Positions 35,913-44,372 of a stretch of DNA of 64,000 bases are shown here, one piece after another. The position numbers were made by a program, and so were the translations under genes. Below the pieces are notes generated by a model. That model worked only from the letters and a program-made list of their open reading frames with translations, had not been told where the DNA came from and did no database searches. This DNA is from Pleomorphovibrio marinus (GTDB taxonomy: Bacteria > Bacteroidota > Bacteroidia > Cytophagales > Cyclobacteriaceae): positions 248,001-312,000 of the forward strand of contig NZ_QCXY01000005.1 in the NCBI RefSeq assembly GCF_003347495.1, in the 5' to 3' direction. Each line of letters begins with the position of its first letter. The first letter of the stretch is position 1.

Positions 35913-36117
35913 GAAACCGGTGGCCTGTCTATGGGCATTTATGTTTCGTTGTTCGGGGGATTTTGAGGTGTGCGGTACCAGTAACCTCATTTTTGGTCTC
36001 CATATCCGCTGACTTCCGGATGCTTCCGGTAATGTATGGGCAGTCCTTTCCCCTTAACGTCCGGATGCGTTTTGGTTTGAGCCATGATTTCAAAGAACGT
36101 TGCTGTTTTGGCCCATG

Positions 36118-37293
36118 TTAAGGCTCCTTGCCCTTCCCCTCCGCAAGGCCATATACCATCTTTCCACGATTGCAACAGGTACACCTGAACGGATCCTGGC
36201 CGAGTATTTCTTCCAAAATCTCATAGGTGGACAAACCTTCGTAGAAGGAAATGAACCTCCTTATCCCCAGTAACCGGAAACAGTCCTCCATTTTGGTCTT
36301 GCTGTTCGCCGATGACATGATCCCGTAATACCTTATCTTGTAAAAGCCGTTGGGAAGTACATGCTGCATGAACCTGCGGATAAACTCGGCACAGGGAAGT
36401 TCCATTATTTTGCTTTTGTTGTCCCTGTAATCCTTCCACCTGAACCTAACCGTCCTGCCCTGAACGCCCACTATCCGGCTGTTGCTGATGGCCACCCTGT
36501 GGGTGTACCTGCCCAGGTAGCTGACCACCTGGCCGGCCCCTTTGAACGTTTTTTTAATATAGACATGCCAAAACTTTGAATAAGCCTCCTTTTTTAAAAG
36601 TCCCATGGCAGCAAATAGATCTTTCTGTTTTTCAGGCACCCTAAGCTGGTTTGCCTGCAAGGCAAAGAGAAGCTTTTCCATGAATATCCCCCGGAATATC
36701 TGTGAGAGGGCTTTCACGGGCACAAAGAACTTTTTGTTGGCTGCCACCCACTCCATATGGTCAGGGTCAGGCCCTCCTGCAGGTACCAGCATGTGGATAT
36801 GGGGATGGTAATTGAGTGCCTGTCCCCAGGTATGGAGTACCGACAGACAGCCGCTTTCCACTCCCAGGAAGGCCGGGTTGGAGGCTGCCTTCTTTACTGA
36901 AAGTGCCGAAGAGGAAAATAGCATGCCATAACATTCCCGCTGGTTGAGGTAAAACAGGGGCTTGAGGAATTCCGGAACCGTGAACACAACGTGAAAATAC
37001 CTTACCGGGAGCAGCCTGCACTTCAGCTTTTCCACCCATAACAGCTGCTTTACGTACTGGCACTTGGGGCAGTGACGGTTACGGCAACTGTTGTAGCAGA
37101 CTTTGACCGTGCCGCAGGAATCACAGCTGAGACTGTGTGAGCCCATTTTCGGTGTACGGCAATACAGGATGTCGTTATAGGCCTTGGCCTGCTCGGGGCA
37201 GAGCTTCATCCCGACCGTGAGACTGTCCCCCTGGGACCCCAGGACATCGGAAAGCTCCGTGCCGGCGTTCCTTTTGTTGACCGTTTCCATCAC
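36118..37293 (-). CDS. IS91-family transposase (HUH rolling-circle)
   Basis: 391 aa. An N-terminal zinc-binding region (LSCDSCG, then CRNRHCPKCQ, about residues 55-80) is followed by the HUH metal motif YHPHIHMLV (about 160) and a catalytic tyrosine in VVSYLGRYTHRVAISN (about 258). The C-terminus has a second Cys cluster (CTCCNRG). It nicks DNA and stays covalently bound through Tyr during rolling-circle transposition. Its start overlaps the recombinase gene by 4 bp. Confidence 0.9.
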   Translation of the reverse strand: MMETVNKRNAGTELSDVLGSQGDSLTVGMKLCPEQAKAYNDILYCRTPKMGSHSLSCDSCGTVKVCYNSCRNRHCPKCQYVKQLLWVEKLKCRLLPVRYFHVVFTVPEFLKPLFYLNQRECYGMLFSSSALSVKKAASNPAFLGVESGCLSVLHTWGQALNYHPHIHMLVPAGGPDPDHMEWVAANKKFFVPVKALSQIFRGIFMEKLLFALQANQLRVPEKQKDLFAAMGLLKKEAYSKFWHVYIKKTFKGAGQVVSYLGRYTHRVAISNSRIVGVQGRTVRFRWKDYRDNKSKIMELPCAEFIRRFMQHVLPNGFYKIRYYGIMSSANSKTKMEDCFRLLGIRRFISFYEGLSTYEILEEILGQDPFRCTCCNRGKMVYGLAEGKGKEP

Positions 37294-38099
37294 AGTCCGT
37301 CCAGCGGGCTTTTGACCTGGGAGGGATCGATGTTGCTCACATGCAGGTAGACCGAAGTCGTCTTCAGGGACCCGTGGCCCATGAGTTCCTGGATCACCCT
37401 GATGTTGGTGCCCTGTTCAAGGAGGTGGGTGGCAAAGGAATGGCGGAGGGTGTGGAAGGAGGCCCGCTTCCTTATCCCGCAGTCCAGGAGGGCTTTTTTC
37501 AGTACTTCCTGCGCGCTCCGGTGGCTGTAGGCCTTCCCCGCCTCCCGGCCTTCGAACAGAAAGGTCTTGGGCCGGTAATACCTGTAATATTCCCGGAGCT
37601 TTTCCAACAGCCCTTTGGGAAGCAGGGTATACCGGTCTTTGTTCCCTTTGCCCCCGCGGACCTTCAGCTGCATCCTGTCACTGTCGATGTCGCCGAACTT
37701 CAGGGCGGTCACCTCGCCCAGCCTTAACCCGGAGGCATAGGTGAGCGCAATCAGGCAATAATGTTTTCTGTTCCTGAGCCGGTTGAGGATAAGCGATACC
37801 TCCTCTTTTGAAAAAACAACCGGAAGGGGCTTGGGGCGCCTTGGCCGTTTGATCTTTACCGGGTCCCAGTCCCTGCCGAGAACATCCCTGAAAAGGATTT
37901 TGAAGGCACTGATGGTCTGGTTGATCCTCGAGGCCGACAGGTTTGAGGTCTCCACCTTGTGGAAAAGGTACGCTTTCAACTCCCCTGTGCCGAGGTGTTC
38001 GGGGCTTTTTCCGAAATGGACGGATACCGAGGAAACAAGGTCAATGTAGCACTGGATGCTTCTGGGGGAGTAGTTTCTGATCTGCATCTCCTCATACAT
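37290..38099 (-). CDS. Tyrosine recombinase associated with the IS91 element
   Basis: 269 aa. A core-binding N-terminal domain (about 1-85) is followed by a catalytic domain with Arg in ASGLRLGEV (about 125), Lys in GGKGNKDRY, H-x-x-R in HTLRHSFATHL (about 220), His in LMGHGSLKTT and Tyr in SVYLHVS. The spacing between the beta sheet and HTLRH (FEGREAGKAYSHRSAQEV) leaves no room for the extra alpha-helix patch that marks integron integrases. Such genes regularly accompany IS91 transposases. It is the only site-specific recombinase in the window. Confidence 0.88.
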   Translation of the reverse strand: MYEEMQIRNYSPRSIQCYIDLVSSVSVHFGKSPEHLGTGELKAYLFHKVETSNLSASRINQTISAFKILFRDVLGRDWDPVKIKRPRRPKPLPVVFSKEEVSLILNRLRNRKHYCLIALTYASGLRLGEVTALKFGDIDSDRMQLKVRGGKGNKDRYTLLPKGLLEKLREYYRYYRPKTFLFEGREAGKAYSHRSAQEVLKKALLDCGIRKRASFHTLRHSFATHLLEQGTNIRVIQELMGHGSLKTTSVYLHVSNIDPSQVKSPLDGL

Positions 38100-38232
38100 C
38101 TGCTGACGTAGGCTTTTTTTTCCATGATAGTTATGATTGAAAGATGAAACATGGAATAAAAATAAGTTATATCACTAATAATAAGGCACTTGAAACCTAT
38201 AAAATACCAAACTACCGACGTAGGAGGTTTTG

Positions 38233-39138
38233 TTCAACACTTTTATTGGTACGGGTTTTCCACACACTGTTTTCGTATTTTGTTGGCTATGTTCAGTTTT
38301 TATTACGATTATAAATCAGTGTCCATGTACTCTATCGGACTCCTGATTTCCTTAATCTCCCGGTTGCTTTCATTGGCATTTCTCTACCTAGCTTTCCGTA
38401 TTTTGACCTTATCTGGGAATAAGCGTTTGAAAACAAAAATCTGCCACCCCTACACAGCTTCGCCACACTAAGCCCCATAAAAAGAACAAGTGAACCCCTT
38501 TATTCAGCCTTAAAAATAAAGGTTAATCCCTAGGCAAAAAATACCGTGATCGGGGTATATTTTTGAGGGGGATCATTTAGTGCTATTTTATATTGATTTA
38601 TTATCAAAAGCATTAGGATCTCCCACCTGAGGTCTGCCAATTAACAGAAATAAACTGCATAAAAATGTGTAAAAAAATCAATGACCTTTAAAATAGGACT
38701 CAAATGCCATCGAAGGAGACCTCAAATGGAGTTTGTTTCTTTTTTACGGGCCAAAAAAGAATATTGCTTAGCATTCCTTGATCATTACATTGATTCTCTC
38801 CCTACTATTGTCTATATTATTAACCTATAAAAGTTAATTAAATTGACAATGAAAGATATTTCCCTGATTGTGGAGCAATTGAAGGACAAGGAAATCCAGA
38901 TAGACCGAAAGATCAATCATATCCTGGACCAAAACCTGGATCCTTTTCCTTTTGCGAGATTGGCCAAGGGCAACAAACTCCTGGAGTTAATAAAAATGAC
39001 CCTGCAGGCCATAGAGGAGGACAACTTGATACAGGCAGGCATGCATATCAGAGACCTGGAAACCGAGGGCCTGAAACTGGACCTTTGATTATTCTTGGGC
39101 TTTCGCCTTCTAGGTATCCTTTTTCACTACATAACAAA
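38233..39138 (+). repeat. Dispersed duplicated segment, copy 2 (full length)
   Basis: It shares its first 450 bp and last 90 bp with 10,028-10,562. The middle (about 38,681-39,046) is present only here and contains a small plus-strand gene. Both copies keep a 63-codon hydrophobic frame near their start (38,289 here). The copy begins shortly after the IS91 element and ends near the start of core-like DNA. Confidence 0.8.
38843..39088 (+). CDS. Small helical protein, unknown function
   Basis: 81 aa beginning MTMKDISLIVEQLKDKEIQI and ending DLETEGLKLDL. It is charged and probably one or two long helices. An alternative ATG lies two codons in. It is the only plus-strand gene of the accessory island and the only gene inside the duplicated segment. 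The other copy of the segment has lost all but its last codons. I recognise no family, and the coding claim rests on length and codon pattern only. Confidence 0.5.
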   Translation: MTMKDISLIVEQLKDKEIQIDRKINHILDQNLDPFPFARLAKGNKLLELIKMTLQAIEEDNLIQAGMHIRDLETEGLKLDL

Positions 39139-39481
39139 ATCAGGTGATCAGTAAAGGAGTGATCGGTGATGATTTCAATACAATTCAGAAAGCCAAGTAA
39201 TGCTAATGTTATAGAAACTCATTAAAAAAACCCATTACTTGAGACTTTCTGCCTCAGCGGGTGGACTTCCCCTTCAGGGGACCGAGGGGCAGCGGCGGGT
39301 TCTTCCGGAGCCCTACTCTCCCTGCCCTGACCGAATATTTTAATCTTCATTTTTTGAAGTTTAAGAACTATAGTTAGGTATTCGGAATAAATTCACCGCC
39401 TGCTCCTCATAAAACTCTGGATGGCTTCCTCGGGAATATTGAGGATATCGGAAAAATGAGTTAGGATGGCTTCTTATTCGT
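39139..39481. other. Island-core junction, non-coding with remnants
   Basis: It contains the short repeat CTTCCCCTTCAGGGGACC (39,266-39,283), also found at 43,903. On the minus strand a stretch near 39,396-39,470 reads ILTHFSDILNIPEEAIQSF to a stop, without a start, and looks like the end of a lost gene. No intact gene is seen. Confidence 0.45.
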
Positions 39482-41326
39482 TTAGCGCATCTTTTCAACA
39501 TTAGCAAGAATGTTTATTCCGCATTTCTTCATTAGTTCACTTGCATTGAAATCTGTGCATATACCGTCCTGGAGTGTATAATTAAAGCTCATCTTTTCAT
39601 CAATAATTTTGCTGTTAAAGCTGTGGTTAGAAACTATCATGTGGTTGCCAGCTAACCTGGCCAATTCCAAATCATGGGTTGAGATGATGCCAAAGGCATT
39701 GAGTTCATTCAGTTGTTTGATTAAGGATACTCCTCCTTTGTAACGGTCCTCTGAATTCGTTCCCTTGAACATCTCGTCCATCATAAAAAATATTGGTTGT
39801 CCGCTTTTTATTAGTGCCAGTAGTTGTTCCACTCTTTTTAATTCTGCATAGAAGGAAGATACGCCTTCTTCAAGATTATCCTGGGTTCGCATGCTGGTAA
39901 ACATCTTCATCTGCGAAACTTGCCCGGATTTGGCGCAACAAGGCGCACCCATTAATGCCAAAATCAGGTTCACTCCTACTGTCCTTAAGAAAGTACTTTT
40001 CCCTGCCATGTTTGACCCGGTAATCATCGCGATTTGTCCCCGCCCTTTTAAGTTAAAATGATTGCAGACCCTACTTTCCGATTTGATCAATGGATGTCCA
40101 AGTGATTCAAAATGTATGCTATAGTGCTCTTCCTTAATCTCAGGAAATACAAAATCCGAGTTAGAATAGGCAAAACCCGCTAAACTGTTTAGCACTTCAA
40201 ACTCACTGATGGAGCGTATCCAGGATTGGATTTGGTCCCTGTTCCTATCCTTCCACCTTTCTGTCAGGATGATCCAATAAATGTCAAACAGCCAAAAATA
40301 ATTGAAAATCAAGTAAAACTTGTTGCTATCGCTCCTCTTGGTGCCTCTCAGTTGAAAGGCTTCCAGTATTTTCTTCAGTTTTTTGATTTCAATGGCAGCA
40401 GATGATCCGTTTTGATCCAGTTTTGATCGAAGCTTTTTCAGTATTTTCGACTGAAATTTTTCAGATAAAATAGTCTGGGCCAGCATCTGAAAACCACCTA
40501 ATATCTTAACATTCCGATCCGTATGGTCGATGATCTCCTCCGCGAAAGGAGCCACTTTTCTTAAAAGTAAAACATTGATCAATACTACTATCAGCAAGGG
40601 AGGCAGGTATAAATTCCAGCCTTCAAGCAAGGAATTAACAACATACAGAACAGCCAAAACCGTTGACGATACAGCCAATGTAATACTGCCTATCAGATAT
40701 TTCGTTTGTTTAGGAAGGAGGTGTTCACTGCTATCAAACCATTTCAATAGCTTTTTAAAATCACTTTCCCTATTCATAAAGGGTAGACCCGCGACTTGGA
40801 GTTGTTGTCTCCACTCCAAATTAGGTTTCAACTCCCTGATGGCTTTTTGTCTTTCCAGAATTACTTCCTTGGGGGCAGGTTCAGATAGCCACTTGGCCAA
40901 TAAGAGACTTCCTGATTCTGTTGTTGTTCTATTTAAGAGTTGAAAAAGGGAGTGCGACCCAAAAACATCTAAATCGGCAATATAAGCATGGTCCCTATTA
41001 AGGTAGGATTGTCCCGTAGGAAAACTTGTTAATTCGTTCGCGAACTTTAACAGCTCCTCCTGATTGATTTTTTTTAAGAAAGTCGCGGTTTCCTTGCGCT
41101 TGATCAATTGGTTGTAGCGAACCAGTAAAAAGATAAAACCAAAGACACACAGCGGAGCCACAATCCACAATAATGTTAGTAAACGTTCATTCGCCAGCGC
41201 AGTAATAAGGATTAGTGAGCCAAGAAAAGATGCCAACCGAAATAGTGAAAGCTTTTTTATTGCTTGGTCAAGGTCGGATATTTCGGCATTATATGTCTCG
41301 ATGTTGGTCTGGTAAATCTTCGCCAT
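39482..41326 (-). CDS. Membrane-anchored MutS-family ATPase
   Basis: 614 aa from the ATG at 41,326 (MAKIYQTNIETYNAEI). Upstream in-frame ATGs give a non-matching extension. Two N-terminal helices (about 28-72: LASFLGSLILITALANERLL, LLWIVAPLCVFGFIFLLV) and another pair near 200-245 anchor it. The C-terminal MutS ATPase domain has Walker A TGSNMAGKST (about 433-442), Walker B FFMMDEMFKGTNS (about 508-520) and ISTHDLE. The mismatch-recognition domain of MutS1 is absent. This MutS-like family is common in Bacteroidota and its role is not settled. Confidence 0.82.
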   Translation of the reverse strand: MAKIYQTNIETYNAEISDLDQAIKKLSLFRLASFLGSLILITALANERLLTLLWIVAPLCVFGFIFLLVRYNQLIKRKETATFLKKINQEELLKFANELTSFPTGQSYLNRDHAYIADLDVFGSHSLFQLLNRTTTESGSLLLAKWLSEPAPKEVILERQKAIRELKPNLEWRQQLQVAGLPFMNRESDFKKLLKWFDSSEHLLPKQTKYLIGSITLAVSSTVLAVLYVVNSLLEGWNLYLPPLLIVVLINVLLLRKVAPFAEEIIDHTDRNVKILGGFQMLAQTILSEKFQSKILKKLRSKLDQNGSSAAIEIKKLKKILEAFQLRGTKRSDSNKFYLIFNYFWLFDIYWIILTERWKDRNRDQIQSWIRSISEFEVLNSLAGFAYSNSDFVFPEIKEEHYSIHFESLGHPLIKSESRVCNHFNLKGRGQIAMITGSNMAGKSTFLRTVGVNLILALMGAPCCAKSGQVSQMKMFTSMRTQDNLEEGVSSFYAELKRVEQLLALIKSGQPIFFMMDEMFKGTNSEDRYKGGVSLIKQLNELNAFGIISTHDLELARLAGNHMIVSNHSFNSKIIDEKMSFNYTLQDGICTDFNASELMKKCGINILANVEKMR

Positions 41327-41736
41327 GTGGAATGAATTTATAGGGGAGAATTGGTATATCCTGGTAAAGGTTCTGCTTCCATCTTTGTATGTACAGGACA
41401 GGATACCCTCCATATGGGTACGGCAGCCCATCCCATGCGATTTTACCATCGGTTAAAAATAGGGGTAGCCATCCCCCTTTTCCAAATTCAAAATGCAGTT
41501 TCACAAAATTTACCTCAGGGAAGGGGGATTAAACCTGAATTTCCAACAAACTATACCATTTAGGATTATATCGGAAACAGGGACCTTGAAATGGATATTG
41601 CGATGATGTTAATCAATGAATGAAGCGCTTACAACTAAAATAAGCTAGGGATTTCCCTTTAGGGAAGAAACACTCCCCGACGGAAAAATCTGGCGGGGGC
41701 ATTCTACACGGGTTTCCCCCCGTTCACTTTTTTTAT
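41327..41736. other. Intergenic stretch without a convincing gene
   Basis: A 71-codon minus-strand frame with a GTG start (41,504-41,289) reads GWLPLFLTDGKIAWDGLPYP and could be a remnant, but it overlaps the MutS-family start and has no recognised relative. Near 41,655-41,720 lie short GC-rich palindromes. No promoter is assigned. Confidence 0.35.
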
Positions 41737-42840
41737 TCAATCTTGAAATTCAAGATGAATATCCTCCGGGTGTAATTCATATAAATTCTTCATGCTGACG
41801 AGTGCCCGAGGCCAGTAAATATGGTGATGACTCTTATGGTTACGATTCTTCCATTGCCAAACTAAGGCCCCAGCATAACCACCCTCAAAAAGTGTCTTAT
41901 AAAGGTATTCATGTGGTATGCCATGTGTATCCTGCGTATAAAATTCAGCGACAACAATTGGCTTATCCAGTCCCCAATGAGCCGCGTCGTTGTGAAATGG
42001 GGAAAGGTTTTCTCCAAAGTGGTTAGGATAATAATGAACTGAATAAAAATCCAGGACTCCATTCTCCTTGCCACCATTTTCTATCAGCTCTTTATCGCTA
42101 TAATAATTTTTGGCGTTTTCTTCCTCCACATTATCGCTTAATGCCTTAAAACTCCAGGCACCGGTTGTGACCAATACATCAGGATCAGTAGCTTTAATTG
42201 CCGCGGTAGTCTGATTTACAAAGCGCTGAATATTGGCCATGGGTAAATGATGAGTGGTTTCCCAACCGAACTCCTCGCTCATGCCCTCAGGTTCATTAAA
42301 TATCTCCCAGGCTGCAATGGCAGGGTGTCCTTTTAAGGCTTCGACCATTGGAATCAATGCATTTTCGATATAAAGGCTGGTTTTTGACTGCATGGTTAGC
42401 ATATCACGGGCCCGGCCAGGAAAATGTGGGTTTTCTTCATTTATATTAAGCATATCGAAGCTCCAGAGGCACAGAACTAAACTTACATTATATTTATGAC
42501 CAAGATCCAGGATAGTCTTAAGGTCTTCAATGGCACCTTCCCCCGGCCCAATCACATCTGAATCCTCCCACTCCGGAGTATTGGTTCCGTCGGTATGCAG
42601 CCAAAGGCGCGTTGTATTGCCGCCATATTTATTGACTTCTTGAAACATTTCCTCAAACAAATCAAATTGAGTCTCTCCTGGCCCTATGTCTTTGGCAAAA
42701 TCCACCCATGCTATATTACCTCCACTTAGAAACAGATCCTGGCCTCCAACACGAATGCGATCTGATTGCTGGGATTTAGCATAAAAAGGTTGAAAAAGTA
42801 GAAGCAGGATAAGGAAGGAACAATTTTTTAAAGCTTTCAT
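41737..42840 (-). CDS. Secreted GH5-like glycoside hydrolase
   Basis: 367 aa from the ATG at 42,840. A signal peptide MKALKNCSFLILLLLFQPFYAKS opens the protein (cut expected after AKS; sequence given in part). The catalytic barrel carries the clan GH-A acid/base in AAWEIFNEPEGM (about residue 171) and the nucleophile in VVAEFYTQ (about 297), as in GH5 mannanases and related cellulases. The RLWLHTDG stretch and YSVHYYPNHFG fit the same fold. It would act on beta-linked mannan or glucan outside the inner membrane. The substrate is not certain. It is transcribed away from the RES-Xre pair, with a 76-bp gap. Confidence 0.78.
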   Translation of the reverse strand: MKALKNCSFLILLLLFQPFYAKSQQSDRIRVGGQDLFLSGGNIAWVDFAKDIGPGETQFDLFEEMFQEVNKYGGNTTRLWLHTDGTNTPEWEDSDVIGPGEGAIEDLKTILDLGHKYNVSLVLCLWSFDMLNINEENPHFPGRARDMLTMQSKTSLYIENALIPMVEALKGHPAIAAWEIFNEPEGMSEEFGWETTHHLPMANIQRFVNQTTAAIKATDPDVLVTTGAWSFKALSDNVEEENAKNYYSDKELIENGGKENGVLDFYSVHYYPNHFGENLSPFHNDAAHWGLDKPIVVAEFYTQDTHGIPHEYLYKTLFEGGYAGALVWQWKNRNHKSHHHIYWPRALVSMKNLYELHPEDIHLEFQD

Positions 42841-42916
42841 GGTATATGTCAATTGGTTTTTGTTAAATCTTTCCCTGATCTTTCCATCAATGGGTATGAT
42901 CAGAATCACTATTCCC

Positions 42917-43363
42917 CTAACCAAGCCGCTTATCAAAGCTAAAGGGTAATTCCTTAACCAGACTTACCTCTGAAAATTCAGGATGCCTGGTATGGATGAC
43001 AACGTTATATTCATCCGGAACTACGGCAGAAGGTACCCGGAGAAGTAGTGATTTCTTCTTGCTATACCATTCTGATCCAATGGATTGGCAACCACTGACA
43101 TCGGATCCCTGATTCCAGTCTGCAGGTAAATCGGATAGGTTGACTTGTGTAATGGAGGATGTGTCTGGCGCATAGATCACCAAGGTGCTATATATTAAAT
43201 TATCCCCACGTCCTTTGCGATGCACCATATTTTCCAAACAGGCCAAGGATCGAGTGGAGGACGCATAAATCACCTCCTCCCCTTTCCCATTCCAACGCCC
43301 TGGAAATCCCGGTGCATGGAGTTTTTTTGCATAAACCGACAAGGTAATACGAAACAGCTCCAT
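42917..43363 (-). CDS. RES-domain toxin
   Basis: 148 aa, full length for the RES family. The family signature is present: LFRITLSVYA at the start, GRWNGKGEEVIYAS (about 22-35) and LACLENMVH with the conserved Glu (about 41-49), then a C-terminal Ser/His region. RES toxins (ParT/MbcT) break down NAD+ or modify proteins with it, and stop growth when released. The antitoxin gene lies 3 bp upstream. Confidence 0.9.
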   Translation of the reverse strand: MELFRITLSVYAKKLHAPGFPGRWNGKGEEVIYASSTRSLACLENMVHRKGRGDNLIYSTLVIYAPDTSSITQVNLSDLPADWNQGSDVSGCQSIGSEWYSKKKSLLLRVPSAVVPDEYNVVIHTRHPEFSEVSLVKELPFSFDKRLG

Positions 43364-43366
43364 TAA

Positions 43367-43753
43367 CTAGACCGCATACCCGTGAGCAATGCGCAGTAAG
43401 GCTTGTTGCACCAAGGCTGCACCCGTGGATGTACGAAGAAATGTCATCGGCTTTCGCTGGTCAAAGGCCTTGGAAGAAACATCTAACCAATCCCGAAAGG
43501 CCCCCACTCCACCAAAAACCTCTTCTCCCAACTTAAATAGCTGGGTAATTTTAAGCAATAATTCTCCCTCCAAAGAAGGGAAGTTCCTGCCTTGCTTCCG
43601 GTAATTGTCAATAGTACGAGGATCCAGTCCCAACAAATTGGCCAGAACCTGCTTCTGCATTCCAGAATGCTGCAGCAACTGATCAAACTTCGAGACATGG
43701 ACACCCCTGTCCACTTGATATACCATTGTAAAATCACTCACGATATTTTCCAT
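43367..43753 (-). CDS. Xre/MbcA/ParS-type antitoxin (DUF2384)
   Basis: 128 aa. A helix-turn-helix-like part (MQKQVLANLLGLDPRTIDNYR, about 33-53 in two pieces) and the C-terminal DUF2384 motif VFGGVGAFRDWLDVSSKAF with the toxin-binding tail TGAALVQQALLRIAHG. It neutralises the RES toxin and usually represses its own promoter. TTG and TTAATTTG about 18 bp apart (43,772-43,800, minus strand) are a plausible promoter at which it could act. Gene order is antitoxin then toxin, as normal for the family. Confidence 0.88.
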   Translation of the reverse strand: MENIVSDFTMVYQVDRGVHVSKFDQLLQHSGMQKQVLANLLGLDPRTIDNYRKQGRNFPSLEGELLLKITQLFKLGEEVFGGVGAFRDWLDVSSKAFDQRKPMTFLRTSTGAALVQQALLRIAHGYAV

Positions 43754-43902
43754 AACAAGACATATTTACCCCAAATTAATCATTTTTTCGCTATACACAA
43801 GAATTTTTGCAGTTTTCTTTTGCCGTTTTCAGGGAATACTAAACAGATAATCATCTTTCAGTCTTGAAACTAAAACGTTTAATTTAAGTCAGGCGGGCAG
43901 AC

Positions 43903-43927
43903 CTTCCCCTTCAGGGGACCGAGGGGC
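43903..43927. repeat. Short interspersed GC-rich repeat
   Basis: CTTCCCCTTCAGGGGACC followed by GAGGGGC is identical to 39,266-39,290. A CCCCTTCAGGGG hairpin is included. Both copies are intergenic and flank the segment with the MutS, GH5 and RES-Xre genes. Confidence 0.55.
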
Positions 43928-44071
43928 GAGGGCGGGGCAAACCCAATTTTACCATTACTTTAAAATGGATTGAATTAAAATGCGAACTGGGCTAAAAGGG
44001 GTCCCGGAACTTGACTGTTAGGAGGCAAAAACAATTCAAAATGCCCCTCGTTTAGCCCCTGATTAAAAAAT

Positions 44072-44112
44072 AAAAACCCTAACTTATTGACATTCAATTA
44101 GTTAGGGTTTTA
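44072..44112 (-). terminator. Rho-independent terminator of the tRNA gene
   Basis: Read on the minus strand: AAAACCCTAAC, a 17-nt loop, then GTTAGGGTTTTTATTTTTT. A perfect 11-bp stem with a T-run after it, six bases downstream of the tRNA. It also reads in the other direction less well. Confidence 0.8.
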
Positions 44113-44117
44113 ATCCG

Positions 44118-44206
44118 TAGAGAGTGGGGGATTCGAACCCCCGGTACGCTGTTAGACGTACGACAGTTTAGCAAACTGCTGGTTTAAGCCACTCACCCAA
44201 CTCTCT
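44118..44206 (-). tRNA. tRNA-Ser(GCU)
   Basis: Acceptor AGAGAGT pairs with ACTCTCT. The D-arm GGTGAGTGGCTTAAACC, anticodon loop TTGCTAA with anticodon GCT, a long variable arm (CGTACG/CGTAC) typical of Ser, and a T-arm GGGGGTTCGAATCCCCC are all present. CCA is not encoded. It reads AGC/AGU codons. Confidence 0.93.
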
Positions 44207-44372
44207 ATTTTATCAAGAAAACATCCAATGCTTCCCCGAAAGCTCTGCAAATATAAATCATAAATTCCCATTTAAAAAAAACCTTTGCCCAGAAAAACAC
44301 ATCAATGGAAGAATTCTACAGGGTAAAATCAGTAAAAGGCTCTCCTTCAAAGCGGTGCGGTGCAGGCCGGTT

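Larger units (their letters stand above)
35930..38110 (-). mobile_element. IS91-type element with transposase and tyrosine recombinase
   Basis: Two overlapping genes on the minus strand with clearly higher GC and different codon use from the AT-rich defence cargo around them. Exact ends are not found: IS91 elements have no inverted repeats and move by rolling-circle replication. About 190 bp of non-coding DNA lie between L4 and the transposase stop. The element lies between the last cassette and the duplicated segment at 38,233. Confidence 0.65.

Noticed and set aside
37290..38099. Tyrosine recombinase as the integron integrase of the array
   Set aside because: The region before HTLRHSFATH lacks the extra helix patch of IntI, and the gene overlaps an IS91 transposase, as is usual for IS91-linked recombinases. 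Kept only as a hypothesis to test.
41289..41504. 71-codon GTG-start frame upstream of the MutS-family gene
   Set aside because: It overlaps the start of the MutS-family gene, has no ribosome-binding site and no recognised relatives. Noted only as a possible remnant.
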